From assembly GCF_003688625.1 (NCBI RefSeq), contig NZ_RCWY01000002.1, positions 1 through 64,000 of the forward strand: a DNA stretch of 64,000 bases, read 5' to 3'. The notes under the pieces were generated by a model that saw only the letters and a program-made list of their open reading frames with translations, was not told the DNA's origin and did not search any database. The position numbers and the translations under genes were made by a program. Source of the DNA: Sphingomonas sp. PP-CE-3A-406. Its GTDB lineage: Bacteria; Pseudomonadota; Alphaproteobacteria; Sphingomonadales; Sphingomonadaceae. Shown piece by piece: positions 1 through 8,834 of the stretch (its first letter is position 1; the number at the start of each line of letters is the position of its first letter).

Positions 1-243
1 ATCTTAACCTACAATGTCAAAGAGCCGACAAAAATACCGACACTCGCATAACCTCCCTCTCGAGAAGCTTGGAGCATCTGGTTTTTTGCGACCGCTGCGT
101 CCAGACCGTGTGGCCGTTCGCTGCGGTGACACCCCTCTAGGGCCAACGCACAAACCCGTCAAACACTATTTTACAGTTTTTGGTCGGTTTTCGGAAAAAC
201 GGCGCTTGAGGCCCCTCTGACGCTTGGCAGGGCGATATCAGCC
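1..243. other. Intergenic left edge, no supported gene
   Basis: A plus-strand reading frame at 14-220 exists, but it has no recognisable domain, no clear Shine-Dalgarno and a composition I cannot tell from chance. I treat the stretch as non-coding. It lies downstream of the minus-strand RNase H-like gene and may hold its terminator, though I see no strong hairpin. Confidence 0.4.
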
Positions 244-633
244 TCACCGAGAGTGCAGCTGCTCCAGCGCTATCCCCGCAAGGTTCTGGGCTCGACCGAT
301 ATAGCGGATGCGAAGGCGCTCGAATCCAACCGCTAACTCCTTAAACCTTGCCCGGTGCGCTTCGAGTTCTATCGAGCGGCACCGTGCCGTACCGTTGGCT
401 TGGGTGACGACCAGCATGGAATCGCCGAGCAGCGTGATATCACGGTCGCCGTTTCGTGCTGCGATCTCCAATGCCTGGATCGCAGCCAGCCATTCGGCGT
501 CGCTGTTACTCCCGTTACCAAGATCGTGCCGGTAGTGCGCGACCCCCTTCCGGACTACGGCGCATTCGATGAGGCCGGGGTTTGGCCGGCAACCGCCATC
601 GAAGAACAGCTTGATCGACCGCCCATATGTCAT
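244..633 (-). CDS. RNase H-fold protein (RNase HI / reverse-transcriptase-like family)
   Basis: A 129-residue protein with the RNase HI fold signature: a first strand FFDGGCRPNPG carrying the first acidic residue, SDAEWLAAIQAL with the helix glutamate, and LLGDSMLVV with the third acid. At the position of the fourth acid, usually an Asp in an 'EADALA'-like helix start, this protein reads NLAGIALE, so Gly stands where Asp is expected. RNase HI cuts RNA in RNA:DNA hybrids using four carboxylates and two metals; loss of one may reduce or abolish cleavage. The start codon overlaps the upstream YihY stop by one base (TGATG), so the two are probably co-translated. No functional link between them is evident. 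The family call is firm; activity is uncertain. Confidence 0.8.
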   Translation of the reverse strand: MTYGRSIKLFFDGGCRPNPGLIECAVVRKGVAHYRHDLGNGSNSDAEWLAAIQALEIAARNGDRDITLLGDSMLVVTQANGTARCRSIELEAHRARFKELAVGFERLRIRYIGRAQNLAGIALEQLHSR

Positions 634-1772
634 CAGGCGTTGGCTCGCGTTTTTGCTGCCACCTCGTCAGACGCGCACCGCTTCCGGTGCGCCAGCGCTG
701 CGCCAACAGCGATCAGACAAAGACCCGCGAACGGTGAGCCGCGACGGATCGACCTCAGACCGCCGAGCGCCAGAAGCGATGCTGGTAACCCCGCCTGCAC
801 GCCACTGAAATGGACTGCGGCCAAGACCCTGTCCGGCTCCTCGGGATGAACAACTGGCTTCGGGTCAATATCTGTTGCAACCGTATCCGCGACGGTCGCA
901 CCTCGCATTCCCATTGGTGTAGCCCCACCGGTCGTCGTGTCGCTCGTCGTCTGGTGCTCAAGTTCCGAATTCAGCTCTGCGCCGAGCAGGAAAACATAGG
1001 CCGAGAGCCACAGCCACGTGAGGAGCACGATGACCGCGCTCAGCGAGCCATAGGTCGCGCCGTAATTTCCAAAGCGCGAGACATAGACGCCGAACCCGAT
1101 CGTCGCACCCAGCCATATAACCGTCGCAGCCAGAGATCCGGGCGTCAGCCACGCCCATTTGGCTTTGTGACGATTGGGGCCGAACCGATACAGGCACGCC
1201 GCTGCCGTAACGCCCAGCGAGGCGAGCACGCCGTAACTGACGAGGCGGATCGCCAGCAGCAGGATTTCCGGCGCGCCGGGTATCAGGCTGTCGAGGAGCG
1301 CAAACGCCGCGGTCGACAGGGCGGCAACCAACGCCAGCATTACCGCACCACCGGTGATCGCGAAGGCCAGCAGGTTCAACACGATGAACCCCCGCGTTTC
1401 CTTCTCTTCATAGGCGATGTTGAGCGCGGTGACGATCGACGAGGCACCCTTGGTGCCGCCGTATAACGCGATCCCCAGCGCGATGACGAGGCCGAAGCCC
1501 TTCTTGCCTTCCGACGTGCCGACGACGGTGGCGAGCTGATCGCCGATCACGCGGGCCGCATCATCGGGGAGGACGTTGAAAAGAGCACGGATGTTGGCGA
1601 CGACGGTCGCGGTATCGGCAACCAGACCATAGATCAGGACGATCGACGCCAGCAACGGGACGATCGCCGCGAACCCGTAGAACGCGGTCCCCGCGGCGAT
1701 AAGCCCGATATTATCGTCCGCGGCTTCGGCCCAGGTCCGTTTCAGGACCTTCCACCATTCGCCTGCAGACAT
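633..1772 (-). CDS. YihY/BrkB-family inner membrane protein
   Basis: Polytopic membrane protein of about 379 residues. It has six or so hydrophobic segments in the first 280 residues and the family pattern of a short N-terminal amphipathic stretch, then GLIAAGTAFYGFAAIVPLL and a late LTWLWLSAYVFLLGAELN segment. These match the YihY/virulence factor BrkB family, once called RNase BN by mistake; its role is still unclear. The C-terminal 100 residues are hydrophilic, with a final short hydrophobic hairpin (LPASLLALGG... and AGLCLIAVGAALA) that is not part of the core family. I chose the ATG giving MSAGEWWK; an in-frame TTG lies 30 nt upstream at 1802. It is translationally coupled to the RNase H-like gene downstream. 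Confidence 0.85.
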   Translation of the reverse strand: MSAGEWWKVLKRTWAEAADDNIGLIAAGTAFYGFAAIVPLLASIVLIYGLVADTATVVANIRALFNVLPDDAARVIGDQLATVVGTSEGKKGFGLVIALGIALYGGTKGASSIVTALNIAYEEKETRGFIVLNLLAFAITGGAVMLALVAALSTAAFALLDSLIPGAPEILLLAIRLVSYGVLASLGVTAAACLYRFGPNRHKAKWAWLTPGSLAATVIWLGATIGFGVYVSRFGNYGATYGSLSAVIVLLTWLWLSAYVFLLGAELNSELEHQTTSDTTTGGATPMGMRGATVADTVATDIDPKPVVHPEEPDRVLAAVHFSGVQAGLPASLLALGGLRSIRRGSPFAGLCLIAVGAALAHRKRCASDEVAAKTRANA

Positions 1773-1921
1773 GGACCAAGGGCTAGTGGCAGTGTTCGGC
1801 AAAGCGGTCGTATCGGCCAGAGTCTTGGTCCTCGGAAAACGGTGGTGACGCGAGGATCGCCCCGCATCAGCCCAACGCCGCGGGTCGGGAAACGTGCCGC
1901 ATGTTCGTACGCATTCCTAGT

Positions 1922-4420
1922 CTAAAGCTCACGAAGCGCGCGTGCGGGGCGCGCGCCGAGAATTGGCCACGCGCCAATCAGTCCGATTGCCATCGTCAGC
2001 CCGGCGCCGCCGACCAGCGTCGCGAAGACCGTCGCGTAATCGGGCAGCCATTCGAACGTGAAGAGCTGGGTCACCACATACCACGCGCCGCCGAGCCCCA
2101 GCAGCAAGGCAAGCAGCGACAGCACGATGCTCAAAAACGCGTATTCGAGCGCCTGGACCGCGAGCACCTGCCGCCGCGTGGCGCCAAGCGTTCGCAGGAT
2201 CACGCCGTCATAGGTGCGCGCCTCGCGTGCGGCGGCGATCGCACCGATCAGCACGGCGATACCGGCCAGGATCGCGACCGATGCCGCCGCGGTGATCGCC
2301 GTCGCCATCTGCGAGACGATCGCGCGAACCTGCCCCAGCACACCGCGCACCTCGATCACCGAGACCGACGGGAAGCGGGGCAGCAGCGCACGCATCACCC
2401 TCGCCTCCTGCCCGGGCGCGAGATCGATCGTCGCCGCGAGATTGTGCGGAGCGTCTTCGATCGCGTTTGGCGAGAAGACCATCACGAAGTTGAAGCCAAG
2501 CGTATCCCAGCTGATCCGCCGGAACGATGCGATCGTCGCGGTTCGCTCCACCCCGAGCAACGTGTAGCTGAGCGGATCGCCAATCTTCAGATCGAGCACC
2601 TTCGCCAGCCGCTCATCGATCGAGACTAGCGGCGGCCCATGATAGCTTCGCGGCCACCAACGACCGGCGGTCAGTTCGCTCCCTTCAGGAAGCGTCTCGG
2701 AATAGGTCAGCCCGCGCTCGCCACGCAGTGCCCAGGCGCCCTCGGGCAACGTCTTGAGATCCGCAACCCGCGTCGTGCCATAGCCGGTGATCGTGCCGCG
2801 CATCGCCGGCACCGTTCGGATCACCGGGTGGGTGGCGACGGCTTCGACGGCCCGGCGAAACTCGGCCTCGCGATCGGGTGGGACGTCGAGCGCGAACAAC
2901 GCCGGCGCGCGCTGCGGCACAGTCCGCTCGATGTTCGCGTCGATGCTGGTGCGGATTCCGGCCAGCAGGACGAACAGCGTCAAGCCCAGACCGAGCGCGA
3001 CAACCAACGTCCCGGTCCTTGCCCCTGGTCGGTACAGACCGGCGACCGCCAAGCGGAGTAACGGGCGCCGCGGTCGAGGCAGCAGCGCGGCGCCGCGACG
3101 GATGCTCCATCCGAACAGCGCCAGGATCGCAAGCACGCCCGCCACCGCCGCGAGGAAGCCGGCACTCAGACCGGGCTGTTCGGCGGTCAGCAGCGCAAGC
3201 GCGACGATCGCCGCACCGGCGCCGAGCACCCAGGGAAGTGTCCGGCGGAGTGGTACGCGCCGCTCACCGGGTAGCCCGCGCAGCAACCCGGCAGCAGGGA
3301 TGCGCCCTGCCTTGATCAAGGGCGGTGCGGTAAAGGCCAGCGCGATCAGCATGCCGTACGCCGCGGCAAGCGCGAGCGGCGCGACCTGAACGGCGAACCG
3401 TGGCGCGACGGGCAGGACGTCGCCTGCGAGCCACACGATCAACGGCACGGTCACGATCCCGGCGACCAGCCCCGCGGCGATCCCCATCGCCGCGACCACC
3501 GCGACCTGCAGGATATAGATCCGCGCGATGATCCCCGAGGTGGCGCCAAGCACCTTCAGCGCGGCGATGCTGCTGCGGCGTGCGGTCAGGTAGGACGACA
3601 CGCCGTTGCCGACGCCGATCCCGGCGATGACCAGCGCGGAGAGACCGACGAGCAGGAGGAACTGGCCCATCCGGTCGACGAAGCGCTCGGCGCCGGGTGC
3701 AGCGCGATCGCGCGTCTTGGTCTCCCAGCCGCCGGTCGCGAACGCTGTCTTGAAGCGGTCGGTGGCGGTTTGCGGCGACGCGCCGTCGGGCAACCGGATG
3801 CGGTATTTGCTTTCGTACAGACTACCGGGCTGGACGAGGCCGGTCCGTGTGATCCCCGCGAGCGAGACGATCGCGACCGGGCCGAGCGTAAAGCCCTCTC
3901 CCAGCCGGTCCGGCTCGCTCGTGACGATCCCACCGACGGTGAACGCTGCGGTGCCGAGCCTGACCTTGGCGCCGGGCGCTATCCCGAGGCGCTCCGCCAG
4001 CGCGGGCACGACGAGTACGGTCGTCGCGTCGAGCGGTCTTGCCGATCGGCCACCGCGCAAAGCCAGCGTGCCATAGAGCGGATAGACGGCATCGACACCC
4101 TTCAACTCGATCGGCACGCTATTGGTGCCGCGCACCGCCATCGCCTGCATCCGCACCGTCTCCGACACGGTCCCGAGCCGCGCCATCGCCACACGTTCGG
4201 CCGGCGTAGCGGCGCGCTGCGAGGCCGAGAATTCCACGTCTCCGCCAAGGATCGCGCTACCGCGGGAGGCGAGTTCGGTATCAATCGCCCGGGTCAGGCT
4301 GCCGATCGCGGCGAGCGCCCCGACGCCAAGGAACAGGCACGCGAGCAACAGCCGCAGCCCGCGAAACCGCAGGTCGAGTTCGCGCCGCGCAAGCCGCCAC
4401 GCCAGCCGCCACTCGTTCAC
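1922..4420 (-). CDS. ybbP: ABC transporter permease, FtsX/YbbP type
   Basis: An 832-residue permease with one N-terminal transmembrane helix, a large periplasmic domain (roughly residues 45-250), a three-helix FtsX bundle around 255-350, further helices near 395-480, a second periplasmic domain and a final FtsX bundle from about 710 to the end. This 10-helix, two-FtsX layout matches E. coli YbbP (about 800 residues). The GTG start overlaps the stop of the ATPase gene (GTGA), so the two form one transporter. In E. coli ybbA-ybbP also lies divergent from tesA, as here. The substrate is unknown; related MacB/LolCDE-class exporters act on lipoproteins or other envelope molecules from the periplasmic side. 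Confidence 0.9.
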   Translation of the reverse strand: MNEWRLAWRLARRELDLRFRGLRLLLACLFLGVGALAAIGSLTRAIDTELASRGSAILGGDVEFSASQRAATPAERVAMARLGTVSETVRMQAMAVRGTNSVPIELKGVDAVYPLYGTLALRGGRSARPLDATTVLVVPALAERLGIAPGAKVRLGTAAFTVGGIVTSEPDRLGEGFTLGPVAIVSLAGITRTGLVQPGSLYESKYRIRLPDGASPQTATDRFKTAFATGGWETKTRDRAAPGAERFVDRMGQFLLLVGLSALVIAGIGVGNGVSSYLTARRSSIAALKVLGATSGIIARIYILQVAVVAAMGIAAGLVAGIVTVPLIVWLAGDVLPVAPRFAVQVAPLALAAAYGMLIALAFTAPPLIKAGRIPAAGLLRGLPGERRVPLRRTLPWVLGAGAAIVALALLTAEQPGLSAGFLAAVAGVLAILALFGWSIRRGAALLPRPRRPLLRLAVAGLYRPGARTGTLVVALGLGLTLFVLLAGIRTSIDANIERTVPQRAPALFALDVPPDREAEFRRAVEAVATHPVIRTVPAMRGTITGYGTTRVADLKTLPEGAWALRGERGLTYSETLPEGSELTAGRWWPRSYHGPPLVSIDERLAKVLDLKIGDPLSYTLLGVERTATIASFRRISWDTLGFNFVMVFSPNAIEDAPHNLAATIDLAPGQEARVMRALLPRFPSVSVIEVRGVLGQVRAIVSQMATAITAAASVAILAGIAVLIGAIAAAREARTYDGVILRTLGATRRQVLAVQALEYAFLSIVLSLLALLLGLGGAWYVVTQLFTFEWLPDYATVFATLVGGAGLTMAIGLIGAWPILGARPARALREL

Positions 4421-5151
4421 CGCAAGCGATCCGCGACGATACGCCCGTCGCCCAGCTCGACGATCCGGTCGCAGCGCGCCGCGAGCGCGGGATCGTGCGT
4501 GATCACGATCAGCGTCGCGCCGGTCGCGACACGGCGATCGAAAAGGAGGTCCATGATCGACGCGCCGGTCGCCGTGTCTAGATTGCCGGTCGGTTCGTCG
4601 GCGAACACGATGTCTGGGCGCGGTCCCAGTGCGCGGGCGATCGCGACGCGCTGCTGCTCGCCACCCGACAATTGCGTAGGGTAATGGCCGATACGGTGCG
4701 ACAGTCCGACCGCGGTCAGTTCGGCCTCGGCGCGCGCGAACGCGTCGGGCATGCCGGCCAGCTCCATCGGCACCGCGACGTTTTCCAGCGCGGTCATCGT
4801 CGGCAGCAGATGAAAGGCCTGGAGAACGATACCGATCCGCCCGCGTCTCGCGCGCGACAACGCATCCTCGTCGAGCGCACCGAAATCGAGCCCCGCGACC
4901 CGCACGCTGCCGCCGCTCGCCTGTTCAAGTCCGGACAGGATCGCCATCAGCGACGACTTGCCCGATCCCGACGGTCCGAGCAGCGCGATGCTGGTCCCGC
5001 GTGCGATATCGAGGTCGATGCCCTTCAAGATCGTCGTCGCCGCGCTTGCTGCGCCAAGCGTCAGGGTGACATCGCGAATGGTGATCACCATGTCGTCTGC
5101 GGCGTCGTCTGCGGCATGATCGGGCACGGCGTCGTGCGCATTGTGAGTCAT
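4417..5151 (-). CDS. ybbA: ABC transporter ATP-binding protein, YbbA/LolD type
   Basis: An ATPase of about 244 residues with Walker A (GPSGSGKSS), a Q-loop (GIVLQAFHLLPTMTALENV), the ABC signature LSGGEQQRVAIARAL, Walker B (DIVFADEPTGNLD) and the switch histidine (VITHD). The signature and the 'ADEPTGNLD' Walker B are typical of the MacB/LolD/YbbA branch that powers FtsX-type permeases. The ATG at 5151 gives a short acidic leader before MVITIRDVTL; ATG 5091 is an alternative start that would match the usual family N-terminus better. It sits upstream of and overlaps the permease gene. The divergent esterase start lies only about 20 nt away, so promoters must overlap the coding ends or the ATG at 5091 is the real start. 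Confidence 0.92.
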   Translation of the reverse strand: MTHNAHDAVPDHAADDAADDMVITIRDVTLTLGAASAATTILKGIDLDIARGTSIALLGPSGSGKSSLMAILSGLEQASGGSVRVAGLDFGALDEDALSRARRGRIGIVLQAFHLLPTMTALENVAVPMELAGMPDAFARAEAELTAVGLSHRIGHYPTQLSGGEQQRVAIARALGPRPDIVFADEPTGNLDTATGASIMDLLFDRRVATGATLIVITHDPALAARCDRIVELGDGRIVADRLR

Positions 5152-5172
5152 GGGTGGTTGGAGATCTTCAAA

Positions 5173-5904
5173 TTGGAGCGAAATCGAAAAAGCAGGCGTC
5201 GGACACTGTATGGGGTCGGCGCGGTCCTTCTCCAAGCCGGGCTACTTGCCGGATGCGATCGAAGCGACACGACACCCGCCCCCTCACCTCCCACCAATGC
5301 CGTCGCGCCCGTCGTTGCAACGCCAGCGCCGAAAGGTCCGCCGAAGTTGATCCTCGCCTTCGGGGACAGCCTGTATGCGGGGTATGGGCTCGATCGCGGC
5401 CAGAGTCTGCCGGATGCGGTACAGGCACGGCTGCGGCGTGACGGGATCAATGCGACGATCGTCAACGCGGGCGTGTCGGGGGATACGAGCGCGGCGGGGC
5501 GTCAGCGGTTCGCGTTCGCGCTCGACAACATGGCGCGAAAGCCCGATCTCGTGCTGATCGGGCTGGGCGGGAACGACGTGCTGCGCCAGATCGCACCGGC
5601 CGAGACGCGGGCGAACATGACGGCGATGCTGGACGAGGCGAAGCGTCGCGGGATTCCGGTTATGCTCACCGGAATGATGGCGCCGCCCAATCTGGGACCC
5701 GACTTCGCCAATCAGTTCAACGCGATCTGGCCTGACTTGGCCAAGCGGTACGACGTTGCGCTCTATCCGTTTATTCTGGACGGGGTGATCGGCAATGCGC
5801 AGTTGATGCAGGGCGATCATGTTCATCCCAATTCGGGCGGGGTCGCCAAGATCGCGGCAAAGGTCACGCCGGTGGTAGAGACTGCGCTCGGAAAGTCCAG
5901 TTAA
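5173..5904 (+). CDS. tesA: SGNH-family arylesterase/lysophospholipase (TesA-like), predicted lipoprotein
   Basis: A GDSL/SGNH hydrolase with block I LAFGDSLYAGYGL (nucleophile Ser), block II with the oxyanion Gly (NAGVSGDTSAAG), block III GLGGNDVL (Asn) and block V GDHVHPNSGG (catalytic Asp and His). TesA hydrolyses thioesters, aryl esters and lysophospholipids in the periplasm. The N-terminus from the proposed TTG reads ERNRKSRRR, then a hydrophobic run ending LLAGC, a lipobox, followed by a Pro/Ala-rich linker. I therefore predict a lipid-anchored form rather than the soluble secreted E. coli enzyme. The TTG is preceded by TGGAGA at 5158. It is divergent from ybbA-ybbP, as in E. coli. The stop shares TTAA with the MaoC gene on the other strand. 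Confidence 0.85.
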   Translation: MERNRKSRRRTLYGVGAVLLQAGLLAGCDRSDTTPAPSPPTNAVAPVVATPAPKGPPKLILAFGDSLYAGYGLDRGQSLPDAVQARLRRDGINATIVNAGVSGDTSAAGRQRFAFALDNMARKPDLVLIGLGGNDVLRQIAPAETRANMTAMLDEAKRRGIPVMLTGMMAPPNLGPDFANQFNAIWPDLAKRYDVALYPFILDGVIGNAQLMQGDHVHPNSGGVAKIAAKVTPVVETALGKSS

Positions 5905-6350
5905 CCCCTTCGCTTGAGCAGCGCCGTTCGCAGGCATTGGCAGACGATCTCGTCGCGCTGGTTGATCAGGCGGTGGGTGAAGGTGACGATGCCGGCCTCG
6001 GGTCGCGATCTGCTGGGCTTGAGGTCGGTCACCTCCGTCTCCGCACGCATCGTGTCGCCGATGAACACGGGCTTCGGGTGTACCAGCTTGTCGTAGCCGA
6101 GGTTCGCGACGAGCGTGCCGAGCGTCGTCTCGCCGACCGACAGCCCGACCATCAACGCGAAGGTGAAGGTGCCGTTGACGAGGATCCGGCCAAACTCACT
6201 CGCCTTCGCCGCCTCGATATCGAGGTGGAGCGGCTGCGGGTTGTGAGTCATTGTCGAGAACAGGAGGTTGTCCGTCTCGGTCACCGTGCGGCGGATCTCG
6301 TGCTCGATCCGGTCGCCGATGCTCCAGTCGTCGAAATAGCGGCCGGCCAT
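5901..6350 (-). CDS. MaoC-like (R)-hydratase / dehydratase
   Basis: A 149-residue hot-dog-fold protein. The hydratase-2 motif is recognisable in FSTMTHNPQPLHLDIEAA (Asp/His pair at about 42-48), with a later segment NGTFTFALMVGLSVGETTLG. MaoC proteins add water to enoyl-CoA esters. As the last gene of the leucine/isovalerate operon, it may hydrate 3-methylglutaconyl-CoA or a related branched enoyl-CoA, a step usually done by a crotonase-type enzyme (LiuC/AUH) that is absent from this window. That role is an inference. It starts one base inside the stop of mccA (TAATG), so it should be co-translated. Confidence 0.88.
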   Translation of the reverse strand: MAGRYFDDWSIGDRIEHEIRRTVTETDNLLFSTMTHNPQPLHLDIEAAKASEFGRILVNGTFTFALMVGLSVGETTLGTLVANLGYDKLVHPKPVFIGDTMRAETEVTDLKPSRSRPEAGIVTFTHRLINQRDEIVCQCLRTALLKRRG

Positions 6351-8188
6351 TAGCTATCCTTCTCGATGCGGACGAGCATGGTGCCCTCGGTCACCTGCCC
6401 GCCCTCGATTGCGTTCAGATCCGCGACGATGCCGTCGAACGGCGCGGTGAGAGAATGCTCCATTTTCATCGCCTCGAGCGTGACGAGCTTCTGACCCTTA
6501 ATGACGGTATCGCCGGCTGCAACGTCGACCGCGATGATGCGGCCGGGCATCGGCGACAGGATCGCACCGTCCGCTGCTCCGCCCGCGGCGACACCCGACG
6601 CACGCCACGGCTTGAGCTGCCAGGTCTGGCCGGCTTCGGAGATCAGGACGTCTTCGAACGCCGACGTCGCTCGGGCGTGTCCGTCGAGTTCGACCTCGAC
6701 CGGTTCGCCGTCCAGCAGGAATGTTGCGGTACGGCGCGACGAGGCGTTCAGACGGAAACCCGAGATCGGATCAGCGGATACGAGCGCGCCGACGGCGTCG
6801 GCCAACGCCTCTTCGGTCGGGTGCGTCGGCGGCATGAGCGCGTCGCCTTCGCGGGCGATCAGACCGGTGTCGAGCGTGCCCGCCACGAAGTCGGGATGGT
6901 CGAGCGCCTCGACGAGGAACCCGGCGTTGGAGCGTACCGGCCAGACGACCGCGCCATCGAGCGCATACGCCAGGGCTTCGCGCGCGGTCTCGCGGTCTTC
7001 GCCCCAGGCGATGACCTTGGCGATCATCGGGTCGTAGAACGGCGAGATTTCAGCGCCCTGCTCTACCCCGGTATCGACGCGGGCGGTGCTGCCGAGGTCG
7101 AAGCGTTCGAGCGTTCCGATCGACGGCAGGAAACCCTTGGCGGGATCTTCCGCATATAAACGCGCTTCCATCGCCCAACCATCGATCGCCAGTTCGTCCT
7201 GACGCTTGGGCAAGGGCTCGCCGGATGCGACGCGGAGTTGCCATTCGACGAGGTCCTGGCCGGTGATCTCTTCGGTCACCGGGTGCTCGACCTGCAACCG
7301 CGTGTTCATTTCCATGAACCAGATGCGATCGGCGCGGAGGCCTTCGCTGGCGTCGGCGATGAACTCGATCGTGCCGGCGCCGACGTAATCGACCGCCTTG
7401 GCGGCCTTGACCGCGGCGGCGCAGATGGCGTCGCGGGTGGCGGCGTCCATGCCGGGTGCGGGCGCTTCCTCGATCACCTTCTGGTGGCGGCGCTGGAGCG
7501 AGCAGTCGCGTTCGAACAGATGGACGACGTTGCCGTGGCTGTCGCCGAAGACCTGCACCTCGATATGGCGCGGCGAGAGGATGTATTTCTCGATCAGCAC
7601 GTCGGTGTTGCCGAACGATGACGCCGCCTCGCGCTGGCACGAGACGAGCGCGTCGGCGAACTCGGCGGCCGTATCGACGCGACGCATGCCCTTGCCGCCG
7701 CCGCCGGCAACCGCCTTGATGAGAACGGGGTAGCCGATCGCGTCGGCCTCCGCCTTTAGGCGTTCGGGAGACTGGTCCTCGCCGAGATAGCCCGGCGTGA
7801 CGGGCACGCCGGCGGCGATCATGCGCTGTTTCGCGGCGTCCTTGAGGCCCATCGCGCGGATGCTGTCGGGGTTGGGACCGACCCAGATCAGCCCGGCGTC
7901 GAGCACGGCTTGGGCGAAGTCCGCGTTCTCCGAGAGGAAACCGTAGCCGGGATGGATCGCCTGCGCGCCTGTATCCTTCGCAGCGGCAATGATGCGGTCG
8001 CCGACGAGGTAGCTTTCGCGCGCCGGGGAGGCGCCGATGTGGACGGCTTCATCGGCCTGGCGGACGTGGAGCGCGTTCGCGTCGACATCCGAATAGACCG
8101 CGATCGTGCGGATGCCGAGCGCCCGCGCGGTGCGGATGATACGGCAGGCGATCTCGCCGCGATTGGCGATCAGGAGCGACTCGATCAT
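6350..8188 (-). CDS. mccA: 3-methylcrotonyl-CoA carboxylase alpha subunit (biotin carboxylase + biotin carrier)
   Basis: About 612 residues. The biotin carboxylase N-domain begins SLLIANRGEIACRI, followed by ATP-grasp with GGGGKGMR near 162-169 and the carboxylase signature around EMNTRLQVEHPVTE. A middle BT-type domain follows, then a C-terminal biotinyl domain with EAMKMEH (Lys near 575). The enzyme carboxylates biotin with bicarbonate and ATP for transfer to 3-methylcrotonyl-CoA in leucine breakdown. Paralogues (propionyl-, geranyl- or acetyl-CoA carboxylases) look similar; the MCC call rests on the adjacent MCC-type beta subunit and isovaleryl-CoA dehydrogenase. I chose ATG 8188 because GGAG sits about 7 nt upstream and it gives the family N-terminus; an in-frame upstream start at 8239 is possible. 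Confidence 0.9.
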   Translation of the reverse strand: MIESLLIANRGEIACRIIRTARALGIRTIAVYSDVDANALHVRQADEAVHIGASPARESYLVGDRIIAAAKDTGAQAIHPGYGFLSENADFAQAVLDAGLIWVGPNPDSIRAMGLKDAAKQRMIAAGVPVTPGYLGEDQSPERLKAEADAIGYPVLIKAVAGGGGKGMRRVDTAAEFADALVSCQREAASSFGNTDVLIEKYILSPRHIEVQVFGDSHGNVVHLFERDCSLQRRHQKVIEEAPAPGMDAATRDAICAAAVKAAKAVDYVGAGTIEFIADASEGLRADRIWFMEMNTRLQVEHPVTEEITGQDLVEWQLRVASGEPLPKRQDELAIDGWAMEARLYAEDPAKGFLPSIGTLERFDLGSTARVDTGVEQGAEISPFYDPMIAKVIAWGEDRETAREALAYALDGAVVWPVRSNAGFLVEALDHPDFVAGTLDTGLIAREGDALMPPTHPTEEALADAVGALVSADPISGFRLNASSRRTATFLLDGEPVEVELDGHARATSAFEDVLISEAGQTWQLKPWRASGVAAGGAADGAILSPMPGRIIAVDVAAGDTVIKGQKLVTLEAMKMEHSLTAPFDGIVADLNAIEGGQVTEGTMLVRIEKDS

Positions 8189-8347
8189 CGATTCGCTCCG
8201 CGGAAGTGCACAAAGTGCAGACGCTCCAGCGATGTGCACATCGGGCTCGAAAGCCGCTCGAAGGCAGGATGATCGGCGGAAAGGATCGACTGTTTCGTCA
8301 TGGTCATCCCGGCATAAGCCGATGCGGGCGGTGTAGGACAGGCCATG

Positions 8348-8830
8348 TCAGTTCGCGCAGCCGGTGGTGCGCTTCGACCAAGTGAGGTTGGCGATCTTCC
8401 AGCGCCCGGCTTCGCGGACCATGTCGAAATGGTCGGTGCCGCAATGCGCGACCTTGCCGTCGATCGTGAAGACGTAGGGCGACCAGACCATCGCGATGTC
8501 GCCGTCGATGTCGACCGCGGGGTCGGTCAGGCGTTCGGCGTAGCGTTCGGGGCCGGGTTTCAGCGCGGCGGCGAAGTCGGTCCAGCTCGTACGGCGGATG
8601 CTCCGCGTGCCGTCCGACTTTTCCTCGACCGCGGTGGCGCCGCCGTCGGATCGGACCTGGGCGAGGATAGCCTGCCCGTCGCGCGCGGCGAGCGCGGCGA
8701 AGAGAGCATCGATCGGGACCATGACGCCGGCCTCCTCGGTTGCGACGGCTGGCGGCAAGCCAGTGCCCTTGACGATCGGCTGGACCGGGGTGACCTGACC
8801 GGCGACGAGGAAAAGTGACAGCAGGATCAT
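8348..8830 (-). CDS. Secreted NTF2/SnoaL-like hypothetical protein in the leucine operon
   Basis: A protein of about 160 residues. The first 15 residues (MILLSLFLVAGQVTP) look like a short signal peptide. The rest resembles the NTF2-like/DUF4440 fold: an N-terminal helix pair (IDALFAALAARDGQAILA), a middle strand region and the closing block VDIDGDIAMVWSPYVFTIDGK then GRWKIANLTWSKR. No enzyme motif is visible. It starts 4 nt after the mccB stop, so it belongs to the operon even though the other products are cytoplasmic. It may be a carry-along gene or have a periplasmic role; I cannot assign one. Confidence 0.75.
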   Translation of the reverse strand: MILLSLFLVAGQVTPVQPIVKGTGLPPAVATEEAGVMVPIDALFAALAARDGQAILAQVRSDGGATAVEEKSDGTRSIRRTSWTDFAAALKPGPERYAERLTDPAVDIDGDIAMVWSPYVFTIDGKVAHCGTDHFDMVREAGRWKIANLTWSKRTTGCAN

Positions 8831-8834
8831 CGGG

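Noticed and set aside
14..220. 68-codon plus-strand frame at the left edge
   Set aside because: No motif, no ribosome site, and low complexity near its end.
3770..4684. 304-codon frame antisense to ybbP and ybbA
   Set aside because: Arg/Asp-rich shadow sequence; both genes on the other strand have full family motifs.
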